The notes: generated by a model not told the origin, from the sequence alone. DNA of 64,000 nt from Paraplanobispora siamensis (GCF_016863175.1 NZ_BOOJ01000027.1:62001-126000); one strand, 5' to 3'. Shown: positions 1-10,200, counted from the first letter of the stretch. Numbers and translations are program-made.

Positions 1-40
1 TGGCCGTGACGGCGAGAACGGCTAATCTCGCACGTTTCAT
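1..40 (-). CDS. 5' end of a secreted protein gene (partial)
   Basis: Only the first 13 codons are inside the window. On the minus strand an ATG at 40-38 follows a strong GGAGG ribosome site (about 45-50). The product begins MKRARLAVLAVTA, the positively charged and hydrophobic start of a signal peptide. It is divergent from the Ser/Thr kinase at 288. The mature protein lies off the left edge and cannot be identified. Confidence 0.6.
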   Translation of the reverse strand, partial: MKRARLAVLAVTA

Positions 41-124
41 CGCAACCTCCGCACCTCCCCCGAACCAAAGGAATGTGCGAAATCTGCGCGTCTGACGGAA
101 AGGTGTCAACGCCCTCGATGCCCG

Positions 125-140
125 TGACCACATGTGGTCA
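125..140. promoter_or_regulatory. 16-bp perfect palindrome in a divergent intergenic region
   Basis: TGACCACATGTGGTCA is a perfect 16-bp inverted repeat between the secreted-protein gene start at 40 and the kinase start at 288. Position and symmetry suit an operator for a dimeric repressor. No cognate regulator can be assigned from this window. Confidence 0.45.
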
Positions 141-287
141 GCGGGACTTTTGGGCCTTCCCGGGTGACCATGGGTATGCCTGCTCCGCGGGGGATGGACC
201 GGTCCCGCGCTCACCCCTCCCGGCCCCGTCACATGTCACGTAGAGCGACCCGCTGAGCATGATCAGTGATTCCGCTATCCTCCCGAT

Positions 288-1847
288 ATGCCCGACAGGG
301 AGGACTTTGCGGCGCGCTACCGTCTACTGCGCCAGCTCGGCAGCGGCGGAATGGGAACCGTCTGGCTGGCCCGGGACGAGATGCTGCACCGCGAGGTGGC
401 GGTCAAGGAGCTGACCCTGCCCCCCGGGGCCGACGAGTCCCGGCGCGCCGACATGGTCGCGCGCGCCGTACGGGAGGCGCAGGCCACCGCCCAGGTGCGC
501 CACCCCTCCGTGGTGGCCATCCACGACGTGGCGGCCTACGACGGCAAGCCGTGGATCGTCATGGAGCTGCTGCGCGGCCGTACCCTCGCCGACGTCGTGG
601 AGGAGCACGGGCCGCTCCCCCCGCGGCACGTGGCCGCGCTCGGCGCGCAGCTCCTGGACGGCCTGGCCGCCGCGCACACCCGCGGGATCCAGCACCGCGA
701 CGTCAAGCCGGGCAACGTCTTCCTGACCGACACCGGGCGCGCCGTGCTGACCGACTTCGGCATCGCCAAGCTCACCGGCGAGGAGACGCTCACCCAGACG
801 GGACTGCTCATCGGCTCGCCCGGCTTCATCGCCCCCGAGCGCCTCGACGGCGAGCGGGGCGGCCCGGCCTCGGACCTGTGGTCGCTGGCGGCCACCCTCT
901 ACTACGCCGTCGAGGGCGTGGCCGCCTTCGACGGCGAGCCGGTGGTGCGGCTGTCGAAGGCCCTGGCCGGGAAGATCACGCCGCCGCGGCTGGCGGGCCC
1001 GCTCGGGCCGGTCCTGATGGCGATGATGGCCAGGGAGCCGGAGCGGCGCCCGGACCCCGACACGGCGCGGTGGATGCTCACGCAGGTCGCCGACGGTCAC
1101 ATCCCCGAGGTGTGGGCCCCGCCGCCCGCTCCGGACAGCCGGGTCCCCGGCACGGACCCCGGCCTCTCCGGCCCGCCGCACCGGCCCGACACCGATCCCG
1201 GCGAGACCGCGCCCCGCCGCCCCCGGTTCCTGCTGTGGATCGCCCTGGGCGCCACCGCGTGCGTGGTGGCCGCCGCGGTGTGGATCACGCTGACGCTGGC
1301 CGGAGGCGAGGCCGACAAGACGGCGTTCACCCAGCCGGTGGATCTGTGCTCCCTGCTCACGCCCGCCCAGGTCCGCGAGATCACGCGGGCCCCCCAGCCG
1401 CCGCAGGGCCGCCCGAAGGACGAGGGCTGCACCTGGACCACCGCCGACACCGGGATCGCGCTGATCCCGCACACCGACGGCGACACGCCGCAACCATGGA
1501 TGATGACCCCCCAGGCCGCGCAGAACCTCCTGGTCAGCCAGGGTCGTGACCACTCCCAGCCGGGCAGCGGCATCCCGTGGGAGTGGGAGGAGATAGGGAT
1601 GAAGGATCTGACCGCCGTCTCGACGGCGGGGCAGCCGGTGCAGGGGCTGGGAGAGGGGGCCTTCACCTACGACCTGAAGTCCGAGCTCGGCCAGACCCAC
1701 ACCGGCGTCGTGCACTTCCGGGCGCTCAACCTCGTCATCGAGGCCCGCTACTCCACCCTCTCGGCCAAGCCCACCGACGCCGACATCAGGGACAACGCGC
1801 TCAAGGCCGCCCGGTGGGCCGAGGCCGCGCTGCGGAGCCGGGCATGA
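288..1847 (+). CDS. Transmembrane Ser/Thr protein kinase (PknB/Hanks type)
   Basis: 519 aa. The N-terminal kinase domain (about residues 10-270) has the Gly loop GSGGMGTVW, the VAVKE lysine, HRDVKPGN catalytic loop, DFGIAKL metal motif and APERL. All key residues are present, so it should be active. A Pro-rich linker leads to one membrane helix (about 312-334) and an extracellular region of ~180 residues. That region opens with CSLLTPAQ and has a second Cys in GCTW, resembling DUF3558-like secreted domains. The stop overlaps the next kinase start (ATGA at 1844-1847), so the pair is co-translated. The likely role is transmembrane sensing through Ser/Thr phosphorylation; the ligand is unknown. 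Confidence 0.9.
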   Translation: MPDREDFAARYRLLRQLGSGGMGTVWLARDEMLHREVAVKELTLPPGADESRRADMVARAVREAQATAQVRHPSVVAIHDVAAYDGKPWIVMELLRGRTLADVVEEHGPLPPRHVAALGAQLLDGLAAAHTRGIQHRDVKPGNVFLTDTGRAVLTDFGIAKLTGEETLTQTGLLIGSPGFIAPERLDGERGGPASDLWSLAATLYYAVEGVAAFDGEPVVRLSKALAGKITPPRLAGPLGPVLMAMMAREPERRPDPDTARWMLTQVADGHIPEVWAPPPAPDSRVPGTDPGLSGPPHRPDTDPGETAPRRPRFLLWIALGATACVVAAAVWITLTLAGGEADKTAFTQPVDLCSLLTPAQVREITRAPQPPQGRPKDEGCTWTTADTGIALIPHTDGDTPQPWMMTPQAAQNLLVSQGRDHSQPGSGIPWEWEEIGMKDLTAVSTAGQPVQGLGEGAFTYDLKSELGQTHTGVVHFRALNLVIEARYSTLSAKPTDADIRDNALKAARWAEAALRSRA

Positions 1848-3436
1848 ACGAGGAGCGGATCCTGGCCGGCAGGTACCGGCTGCTGGAACGGCTGGGCGAG
1901 GGCGGCGCGGGCACGGTCTGGCGGGCCCGCGACGAGATGCTCCGCCGCGACGTCGCCGTCAAGCGGCTGCGCGGCGGGGAGGCCTTCGCCGAGCGCGCGA
2001 TCACCGAGGCCAGGGCCGCCGCCCGGGTGAGCCACCCGTCCATCGTCATGGTCCACGACGTGGTCACCGACGACGGGCAGCCGTGGATCGTGATGGACCT
2101 GGCCGGCGGGAGCTCCCTCGACCGGGTGATCGACCGGCAGGGCCCCCTCGCACCGGCCAGGGTCGCCGCGATCGGCCTGAGCGTCCTGGACGCCCTGGAG
2201 GCGGCGCACGCGCACGGCCTGCTCCACCGGGACGTCAAACCCGCCAACGTCCTGCTCGGCGAGGACGGCACGGCGATGCTCAGCGACTTCGGCATCGCCG
2301 TGCCGATGACCGGCGAGGCCAGCACGGCCAGCCGTGCGGGCTCGGCCGGGTACACGGCCCCGGAGCGCCTGCGGGAGGAGCCCGCCGGACCGGCCTCCGA
2401 CCTGTGGTCGCTCGGGGCGACGCTGTACACGGCCGTCGAGGGCCGCGCGCCCTTCCACAACGACCACCCCGCCGCCGTCGCCGCCGCCGTGCTGATGCGC
2501 GAGCCCCCGGATCCGGTCCGGGCGGGGCCCGCGCTCGGCTCGCTCCTGCACGGCATGCTCGCCAAGGACCCGCAGCGGCGTCCGGACGCCGCGGCGATCC
2601 GGCAGGTGCTGCACGACATCGTCCGCGCCGACCGGGTCGCCGGCGGCCACAGCGGCGGGTTCAGCGGCCCGCGGCCCGTCATGGCCGGGCCCTCCGCCGG
2701 GCGCTCCGCCAACCCCTCCGTCTTCGAGCCCACCACCACACCGGTCCGGCGGGGACTCGTCACCCCGCCGCCCCCGGCCGCGCCCCGCCGCCGGGGACCG
2801 CTGTGGGCCGGGGCCGCCGTGCTGGCGGTCGCGCTGGCCGCCGGCGCCGTGGTCACCGTCCGCACGGTCACGGCCGAGGAGCCGGTGCCGGACCGCGGCC
2901 GGTTCGCCGCCACTCCCGAGGCGTGCGGTCTGCTCACCGCCGAGCAGGCCCGCGGGCTGATCGGGGAGATCTTCGATCCGCGCATGACCAGGGTGGACGA
3001 GTGCACCTGGCAGCACACCAAGGGCACCGGCAACTACCGCTGGCTCAGCGTGCAGGCCCAGGCCGTACCGCCCCAGGGCGGCAAGAGCGCGGGCGAGACC
3101 GCCCGGATGCTGTTCGAACGCAGGAAGAAGGAGGCCGCCGCGGCCACCGGGACCGACACCGAGTTCGGCCGTCAGACGTGGTCGCCCGTCCGGGACGTCC
3201 CCGGGGTCGGCGACGGGGCCTTCACCCAGGACTACTGGCGGGTGGGCCGCAACATCTCCAGGACCATATGCTCGACGACGCTCCGGGTCGACAACCTGAT
3301 CGTCGAGGTCGTCTGGACCCGCGCCGAGGACGGCGGGGTCACCCCCGATGACCAGCGGACCGTGCGCCGGGCCGCCGAACTGGTCGCGGCGGGACTCGGC
3401 ACCTCCGGAAAAACGGTCCGAACTTCCGGGGGATGA
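1844..3436 (+). CDS. Second transmembrane Ser/Thr protein kinase
   Basis: 530 aa, starting at the ATG overlapping the previous stop; the open frame extends further upstream but the protein matches the first kinase only from here. Kinase motifs: GEGGAGTVW, VAVKRL, HRDVKPANV, DFGIAV, APERL. The juxtamembrane segment contains FEPTTTPVRRG and APRRRG, followed by one TM helix (about residues 322-345). The extracellular region starts CGLLTAEQ with a second ECTW motif and ends in a domain like that of the upstream kinase. The juxtamembrane TPVR motif reappears in the cytoplasmic tails of both downstream membrane proteins, suggesting shared regulation or phosphorylation (inference). Confidence 0.88.
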   Translation: MNEERILAGRYRLLERLGEGGAGTVWRARDEMLRRDVAVKRLRGGEAFAERAITEARAAARVSHPSIVMVHDVVTDDGQPWIVMDLAGGSSLDRVIDRQGPLAPARVAAIGLSVLDALEAAHAHGLLHRDVKPANVLLGEDGTAMLSDFGIAVPMTGEASTASRAGSAGYTAPERLREEPAGPASDLWSLGATLYTAVEGRAPFHNDHPAAVAAAVLMREPPDPVRAGPALGSLLHGMLAKDPQRRPDAAAIRQVLHDIVRADRVAGGHSGGFSGPRPVMAGPSAGRSANPSVFEPTTTPVRRGLVTPPPPAAPRRRGPLWAGAAVLAVALAAGAVVTVRTVTAEEPVPDRGRFAATPEACGLLTAEQARGLIGEIFDPRMTRVDECTWQHTKGTGNYRWLSVQAQAVPPQGGKSAGETARMLFERRKKEAAAATGTDTEFGRQTWSPVRDVPGVGDGAFTQDYWRVGRNISRTICSTTLRVDNLIVEVVWTRAEDGGVTPDDQRTVRRAAELVAAGLGTSGKTVRTSGG

Positions 3437-3503
3437 GGGAGATCTCACAGATGAGACCTCCTCCCTCACGGTCCCGCTCCCCCATTCCCGCACAGGAGAT
3501 TCC

Positions 3504-4952
3504 GTGAACCCCCATAATCCAGAACCGCCCACCACCCCGGTCAGGTGGGACACCACCGCGCCCTCCCCCGCGCCGCGGCGGCGCTGGCTGGTGCCCGCCG
3601 TGGCCGGGGTGACCGCCCTGGCCGCCACCGGCGGCGTCGCCCTGTACATGGTGAACCGGCCCGGTGAGACGCGGGGTCCGGCCTCCTCCGCCGCCTCCCC
3701 GGCCGTCCCCGCGGCCGCCTCCCCGTCGGGGCCGATCGACGCCTGTGCCACGATCGACTCCGCCGAAAGCGACCGCCTCGTCCCGCAGGCGAAGATAACC
3801 GAGGCCACCAACGACAGGCGGACCTCCGAGTTCCCCTCCATCACCTGGAGCTGCAGCTGGCAGAACCTCGACTACTCCTTCGGGGAGTACAGCCGCTCCC
3901 GCGAGATCAGCGTGGAGATCACCCAGCACCTCGGGCACAAGGGCGAGACCGCCGACACCGTCTCCCGCAAGCAGTACGGCATCGACCTGCAGAGCAGCCG
4001 ATACTCCGCCACCCACCCCCTCAAGGACAGCTACTTCTCCGACGTGGTGCCGGTGGCCGGGGCCGGTGACGAGGCCCACTCCCAGTACACCTGGTACAAG
4101 GGCAAGTCGCAGAACGCCTTCGGCCAGGGCTTCAGCCGGGTGGGGGACCTCACCATCAAGGTGAAGTACCAGGCCGGCCAGGTGCGCAAGGACCTGCCGC
4201 TGTTCACCACCACCGGCAAGAAGTCCGTCAACGAGGAGAACGCGCTGCGCGAGATCAAGCTCCTGCTCACCCAGGTGTCGCAGTCGGCCGCGGCCTGGCG
4301 GCAGGGCAGGCCGTACGCCCGCGCGACCCCCTCGCCCACCCCGACGCCGACGCCGACCGTCACGCCGACGCCGGTCCCGATCGCCATGCCCAAGGCCTGC
4401 GCCGCGGTGGAGCCGATCGCGACCCCGCTGATCCCCGGCGCGAAGGCCGCCTTCGAGCGCACGCAGGACGGCGGCAAGACGATCACCACCTGCAGGTGGA
4501 ACAACAGGGAGATCCCCGCCGCGAAGGGGCGGCTCGGACTGCGCACGGTCTACATCAGCATCACCCAGTTCACCAACCGCGCCGGGAGCCCGGACTTCGG
4601 GGCGGCCAAGCAGTACTACATCGACCTGCGCGCCAAGGCCAAGCAGTGGGAGGGCAGCGGGTTCCAGGGGCTGTTCTACTACAAGGTCAACGAGCCCGAG
4701 GGCTGGGGCGACGGTGGGCACTACCAGTACCGCAAGAACCGCACCCCGAGCGCGCACGTCGGGGTCGCCGACAGCGCCGTCCGCATCGGCACGACCGTGA
4801 TCGAGGTCACCCACGGCGGCTCCGAGCGCCCCAAGAACACCCCGATCAACTACGCCAAGTCCGTCCTCATGCCGCAGAAGCAGGCGGTCGCCGGTGTCCT
4901 CCCGGTCACCGAGGCGATAGTGAAGGGCTTCAAGGAGAACGGCCTCAGCTGA
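3504..4952 (+). CDS. Membrane-anchored protein with two extracellular Cys-x-Trp domains
   Basis: 482 aa. The GTG at 3504 is chosen because AGGAG lies at 3494-3498; earlier in-frame codons overlap the kinase gene. A short cytoplasmic tail (PPTTPVRW) and PRRRW are followed by one TM helix (about residues 27-50). Two related extracellular domains follow: the first begins DACATIDS and includes SWSCSWQN, and the second begins KACAAVEP and includes TTCRWNN. A Thr-Pro spacer at about 4330-4380 separates them. The domains resemble those of the two kinases just upstream. The function is unknown; an accessory or decoy sensor for the kinases is plausible. Calling the domain DUF3558-like is tentative. 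Confidence 0.75.
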   Translation: MNPHNPEPPTTPVRWDTTAPSPAPRRRWLVPAVAGVTALAATGGVALYMVNRPGETRGPASSAASPAVPAAASPSGPIDACATIDSAESDRLVPQAKITEATNDRRTSEFPSITWSCSWQNLDYSFGEYSRSREISVEITQHLGHKGETADTVSRKQYGIDLQSSRYSATHPLKDSYFSDVVPVAGAGDEAHSQYTWYKGKSQNAFGQGFSRVGDLTIKVKYQAGQVRKDLPLFTTTGKKSVNEENALREIKLLLTQVSQSAAAWRQGRPYARATPSPTPTPTPTVTPTPVPIAMPKACAAVEPIATPLIPGAKAAFERTQDGGKTITTCRWNNREIPAAKGRLGLRTVYISITQFTNRAGSPDFGAAKQYYIDLRAKAKQWEGSGFQGLFYYKVNEPEGWGDGGHYQYRKNRTPSAHVGVADSAVRIGTTVIEVTHGGSERPKNTPINYAKSVLMPQKQAVAGVLPVTEAIVKGFKENGLS

Positions 4953-5061
4953 CCGGCCCGGCCGGGTGCCGCCCCCGCCCTCCGCGGCAACAGCCACCCG
5001 GCCCCATGGCCCCGTCCCGGCCGAGACCGGGCCCGTTCTGGACAGACACATCGGAGATCCC

Positions 5062-6513
5062 GTGAACCCCGACGCCTCCGAGCCCCCGACCGCACCGGTC
5101 CGGTGGGGGCTCGCCACCCCGCAGTCCCCCGCCGCCCGGCGGCGCTGGACGGTGCCGGCGGCCGCCGCCGCGACCGCCCTGGCCGTCACCGGCGGAGTGA
5201 CCCTCTATCTGACGACCCGGCCCGATCCGCCGGCGGCGGGCCCCGTTCCGGCCGCCTCCCCGGCCGTCCCCGCGGCCGCCTCCCCGACGGGGGATCCCGA
5301 CGCCTGCTCCATGGTCGGCAAGGCCGAGCTCGACCGGCTCGTGCCGCACGCGGAGATCGACCGCCAGAACCGCAACTCGCCCGAGCAGAGCGTCTGGGAG
5401 TGCGCCTGGGAGAGCGTCTCCGACGCCTCCGCGGAGTTCACCCGGACCACCGCGATCACGGTCAGGCTCATCCGGCACAAGGCCTCCAACGGCAGGAGCG
5501 CCAGGAACGCCGCCACCACCAGCTACGACCTCCGGTTGCGGGCGGACAGGCGGGCCGCGTCCGAACCCGTCAAGGGCTTCGCCTACTCCCCCGCGGTGCC
5601 GCTCACCGGGGCCGGCGACGAGGGCCACGTGCGCTACACCCGGTCCAAGAAGAACACCTACGCCACCGGCGAGGGGTACGGCCGGGCCGGGGAGGTCACC
5701 ATCGAGGTGACCTACAAGGCCGACCAGTACCCCAGGGGCGGCTTCGCCGACGCCAACCGGCCCGTCGACGAGAAAGAGGCGCTGCGGGAGGCCGAGCTCC
5801 TGCTCCGGCAGGCGTCGGCGGCCGTCACCGCCTGGCAGGAGGGCCGGCCGTACACGCATCCGGCCACCCCCGCCCCGACCGCCGCCGCCACGCCCTCACC
5901 CACCGCCTCGCCCTCGCCCTCGCCCACCCAGGTCGGCATCACCGTCCCCGTGGCCTGCACCGCCGTGGCCCCGGCCGTCACCAGGCTGGTCCCCCGCCCG
6001 GAGAACGGCGCCAACCGCGCGCGGCAGCCCGACCGCACGACCATCGTCTGCTGGTGGGAGAGCGTGAACATCCGCACCGCCAAGGGCCTGCGCATGCGCA
6101 CCGTCTACGCCGAGTTCACCACCTTCGCCGACCGGGCCGGAGGGCCGGATCCCGAGGGGGCCAGGCGGTACTACGACGAACAGCTCACCAAGGGGCAGAA
6201 GCGCGCGAAGGCGGGCCGCGAGTCCGCGGAGCTGTCCTTCGGCAGGCTCGCCGAGGTCGAGGGTCTGGGCGAGCGGGCGTACTACCAGTACAGGCAGGTC
6301 AGGAACAAAACCGTGCACGCGGGGGTGGGCGGGGCCCTCGTCCTCTCCGGCGCCACCGTGATCGAGGTCGGCTACGCGGGCGCGGACCGGCCGCGCGACA
6401 CCTCGGTCACCTCCCGCGCGTCCGTGCTCATGCCGGAGAAGCAGGCCCTGGCCGGACTTCCCGAGCTCACGGAGGCGATCATCCGGGCTTTCGAGCAGAA
6501 TCCGCCCCGCTGA
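5062..6513 (+). CDS. Membrane-anchored paralogue of the preceding protein
   Basis: 483 aa, GTG start with GGAG about 7 bases upstream (5052-5055). It has the same architecture as its neighbour: tail motif PPTAPVRWG, RRRW, one TM helix, and two extracellular domains (DACSMVGK...CAWE and VACTAVAP...CWWE). An Ala/Pro/Ser/Thr spacer at about 5865-5935 joins them. It is a tandem duplicate, clearly diverged (not a recent copy). With the kinases it completes a four-gene rightward cluster. No enzymatic motif is visible. Confidence 0.75.
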   Translation: MNPDASEPPTAPVRWGLATPQSPAARRRWTVPAAAAATALAVTGGVTLYLTTRPDPPAAGPVPAASPAVPAAASPTGDPDACSMVGKAELDRLVPHAEIDRQNRNSPEQSVWECAWESVSDASAEFTRTTAITVRLIRHKASNGRSARNAATTSYDLRLRADRRAASEPVKGFAYSPAVPLTGAGDEGHVRYTRSKKNTYATGEGYGRAGEVTIEVTYKADQYPRGGFADANRPVDEKEALREAELLLRQASAAVTAWQEGRPYTHPATPAPTAAATPSPTASPSPSPTQVGITVPVACTAVAPAVTRLVPRPENGANRARQPDRTTIVCWWESVNIRTAKGLRMRTVYAEFTTFADRAGGPDPEGARRYYDEQLTKGQKRAKAGRESAELSFGRLAEVEGLGERAYYQYRQVRNKTVHAGVGGALVLSGATVIEVGYAGADRPRDTSVTSRASVLMPEKQALAGLPELTEAIIRAFEQNPPR

Positions 6514-6613
6514 TCTCCGCCGCGGCCGGGCTGCGGGACTCGGCCGCGTCGCGGGGCCCGTCGCGGGGGCCGGCGCGGAACGGGCGCCGGGGCCGGGCGG
6601 ATCCGGCGGCAGG

Positions 6614-6877
6614 TCAGGCGGCGGCCAGGGCGAAGGCGGCCGGGTCCACCCGGCCGGCCATGCTCAGGGCCCAGCGCATCCGGGTCGCGTACGTCTCGGG
6701 GTGGTCACCGGCCTCCTGCGCGACACACGCGGCGCAGTCGGCGAGATCCGCGTGGCAGGAGCGCAGCCTGCCCTCGATGGCGACGCGCACCTGCTCCGGC
6801 GTCGGGTCCTCGGACGCCTGCAACGCGGAAGTGAAGAGAACCTGTGCCAGCTCGGACACGCTCATCATCGTAGGCAT
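6614..6877 (-). CDS. Small conserved hypothetical protein with Cys cluster
   Basis: 87 aa. It contains CHADLADCAACVAQEAGDHP, a compact Cys/His arrangement, within an otherwise helical Ala-rich chain. There is no signal peptide or TM helix. A GGGGAGAGAGG-type ribosome site precedes the ATG at 6877; alternative ATGs lie 9 and 12 bases inside. It diverges from the giant toxin-like gene. The Cys/His group could bind metal, but I do not recognise a characterised family. Confidence 0.65.
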   Translation of the reverse strand: MPTMMSVSELAQVLFTSALQASEDPTPEQVRVAIEGRLRSCHADLADCAACVAQEAGDHPETYATRMRWALSMAGRVDPAAFALAAA

Positions 6878-7200
6878 CGTATGCCTCTCTCCCCGGGGAT
6901 CTCCGAGTCCCTCAGGACTCCGGGGCCCCCTTGATCGTTTAAGTCTCCTTCACGCCTTCATCATCTCGAACGGCACTGACATTTTCGGGGTTCCACACCG
7001 GGGAACACCAGCGATTTAATTCGGACTCCGGCCGCCGGCCCGCCGCTTCGGCGATCTACCGGCGGGAGCCGGAGGGAGATCTTCTATTGCCCATGCCGAA
7101 TTTCTGAAAACTACGATTGTCACCTTTTAGCGAGTATTCGGGGACTCAGGTTTACCCAAACATGAGGCGTCTTGTGTCGGGGTTCCTGAGGGGGGACGAC
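6878..7200. other. AT-richer divergent intergenic region upstream of the TcA-like gene
   Basis: About 320 bases with visibly more A/T than the surroundings (for example around 6930-7030 and 7080-7165), separating the small Cys protein gene from the TcA-like gene. It must hold the operon promoter. I cannot place -35/-10 boxes confidently. Its right end also contains in-frame TTG (7117), ATG (7162) and GTG (7174) codons that could be alternative starts. Confidence 0.5.
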
Positions 7201-10200
7201 GTGTTCCGGGACGACTCTTCACCCAGTTATGAGCAGCTCTTCGGGGATCTGGACTTCCGGGACGAGGACGACGCCCGGTCCGTCTACTCACCCGCCGCCT
7301 ACTTCGTCGACCTCCTGGAGCTCCTGGAGGGGGCCCTGGGCCGGCCGTCGCTCCTCGAACGGCGGCCTGACCTGAAGAAGATCGTCCTCGACGCGCAGAA
7401 CACGTTCACCGAGACGCCCTACCTCGACATCGTCAACGAGGTGCTGGAGCAGCTCGCCGGGAGCGACCCCTACGAGGCCCTGCGCACCGGGCGCAAGCCG
7501 TTCTCTCTCAACAACGAGCGGCTGAAGAAGTACCTCGCCTTCCTCCAGGTCACCCCGGAGGAGCTGTATCGCCTGTTCGCCTCGCACGTGGACCGCGACA
7601 TCGTGGCGCGCGAGTACCTCGGGCTCTCCCGGCAGGACGTCGCGCTGGTGACGACCGTGCTGTCCGGCGAGGCCGACGTCGCCAGGGCGTACGGGGTCCC
7701 CGCGACCGCCGGGCTCGCCGACGTGGAGACCTTCGCCGACGCGGCTGGACTGTCCGGCGACCAGGTGCGCGAGCTCGCCGGCGTCACCCTGAGCGAGGAC
7801 GGCCGCACGCTTCAGGGAATCGGCCTGCCGTGGTTGGAGCGTGCCAACCGGGTCGTGCACCTCGCCCGGCTGACCGGCCTGACCATCACCGAGCTGAACC
7901 AGGTGCTGACGACGTGCTGCGCCGACCGCCTGGACCCGGCCGCGCTGCGGGCCGTCGCGGTCGTGATCCACCTCGGGCGCGTCCACGGCCTGTCCGTCCC
8001 CGAGGTGTGCGACCTGGTCGCGCCGGTCGGACCGGCCGGGGTCGAGACCGGCTCGGGCGACATCCTGGCCGCGCGCAACCGGGACTACCGCTTCCGCCTG
8101 TCGGCCGCGATCGACGTGTCGGAGGCGGACATCGTCGAGACCGTGACGCGCTACCGCGCGCGGTACGCCGAGTCGGAGCCGAGCCCCTTCGACCGCGGGG
8201 TCGTCGGGCCGTCCCAGATCGGCCTGCTGCGCCGCACCGGCCGCCTCACCAGGGCGCTCGGCGTCTCCACCGGCGAGTTCTTCGACGTGCTCGTCGCGCT
8301 GGAGAGCGACCCCTCGCTGCACAGGTACACGACGTTCGCGGTGCTCGACGACACGCCCCCCGCCACCCGGGACTGCTTCGCGCTGCTCGACGAGGGCAGC
8401 CTGTGGCTGGTGCAGACGCTGTTCGCCGTCGTGGCGTGGATGCAATCCGGCGGCTTCGGCGGCGCCGAGCTCGTCGACATCCTCGGCGGGCGGCCCTCCG
8501 CGGAGAACCCCGAGGAGGTCAACGCGCTCAACCAGGCCCTCCAGCAGGTCGCGTTCTCCCCCGCGCTGTTCGTCTCCGACCGGTTCGGCCCGCGCGCGGC
8601 GAAGGTCGTCCACGACGTCCTGACCGCCTACGACGACACCGTCGTCAGCCCGCGCGACGACCGGCTGCTCCGCCTCGACCTCGCCGGGGCCCGGCCGGCG
8701 GCCTACGACGCGGTCACCGACTTCGGCGTCGTCGCGGCCGAGGACTTCCTGGGCCTGGGCCTGGGCGAGCGGCTGGCCGCCAAGATCTTCTCGAACCTGG
8801 TCCACCAGGGTCACCTCCGCGCGGACGGGACCCTGATCGCGGTGGGCCCGCGGCTCGCCGGGGACTTCGGCCCGTACGCCGAGCTGCTCTTCAAGTCGAT
8901 CGGCGCCGTCGTCAACGGCTCCGCGTCGTTCTTCCCCTCCGACCTGGCCGCGGTCAACACCATGACCGGGGCGCAGCAGGCCGAGCTGTACGACAACCTC
9001 ATCCACAACGGCCACCTGACCGAGGACGGCGACCTGACGGACCCGGACTTCTTCCTGGACTCCGCCAACCTGGACCGGTTCGCCGTCAACGTCGACCTGT
9101 CCGACGTCCGGGACGACGTCTTCGAGGTGCTGAACGACCGGATCACGGCGTTCCGCGAGGGCCCGCTCGCCCCCGAGATCGACGACGAGAAGCTGCTCGA
9201 AAGCCTGCGCTTCAACGGCTACATCGACCAGAACAATAATTACGTCGACAAATCAGCCCTGATTTCCCTGAAGCCGACCGATTTCGGGCTGGCACTGGAG
9301 TTCCATCCCCGCCGGAAATCCATTCTGGACACGATCCAGGCGCAAATAGCCGAATATCGGCGTGACCTGTACACGTTCACGCCGGATGATTTCTCCGAGA
9401 TCGCCGACCGCGCGATGGGCCACCGCGTGCTCGAGGGCAGGGACGGCGACTTCACCGCGACCGAACGGGCCGTCGTCGACGACCAGATCACCGTGGTCAA
9501 GGCGGACGAGGCGCCGTACCGGCTGTCCCGCGAGGCCCTGCTCGACCTCGGCTTCGAGGAGGAGACCGACCGGGTCCTCGCGCTGCTGGTGGATCAGGGC
9601 CATATCACCGAGGGCCTCACCGTGCCCTGGGACCGGATCGACTACTTCGGCAACGTCAACAACGTCCTCGGCTTCACCCTGGAGGGCCTCCAGGACTTCG
9701 GCGCCGACATCTTCTTCCTGATCCACTCCGTGGCCCGGGAGCTGTCGGCCGCCATGGACGAGGTGCTCGGCCTGCTGACCGGCTGCGCCGCCGAGCAGCG
9801 GCAGGCGCTGTACGGCACGCTCGCCGACGCCTTCGGCGTGCCCCCGGCCACCGTCGCCGCCATCTGCGAGGCGATCACGGACCGCCCGATGGACGTGCTG
9901 GCCGCGCCCGTCCTGACGGACGGCGAGGACCTCGTCGCGGTGCCCGCCGACCCGCACTTCCGCCTCACCTACCGCAGGGTGCGGCGCTTCGCCCTGCTGG
10001 CGGGCAAGCTCGGCCTGGACCCCACCGAGATCGCCGTGGTCTTCCGGGACCAGGACCTGGCCGGCAAGTTCCCCGAGCCCCTCGCGCTCCCCGCCGGGAT
10101 CGAGCGCTTCGACGCGGTGCTGGAGAGCTTCGACGGCAACGTCTACGCGTTCGGCGAGGGCGGGTACTGGACCTACCCGCGGGCCACCTACGCCCCGCTC

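Noticed and set aside
4320-4385. Thr-Pro-rich repeat DNA as a possible minisatellite
   Set aside because: It is a coding linker between two extracellular domains with a counterpart in the paralogue; no independent repeat element is needed.
3339-5859. Minus-strand frames opposite the two membrane-anchored proteins
   Set aside because: Composition is Gly/Arg/Val-rich without motifs, while the plus strand has signal-anchor helices, repeated domains and ribosome sites.
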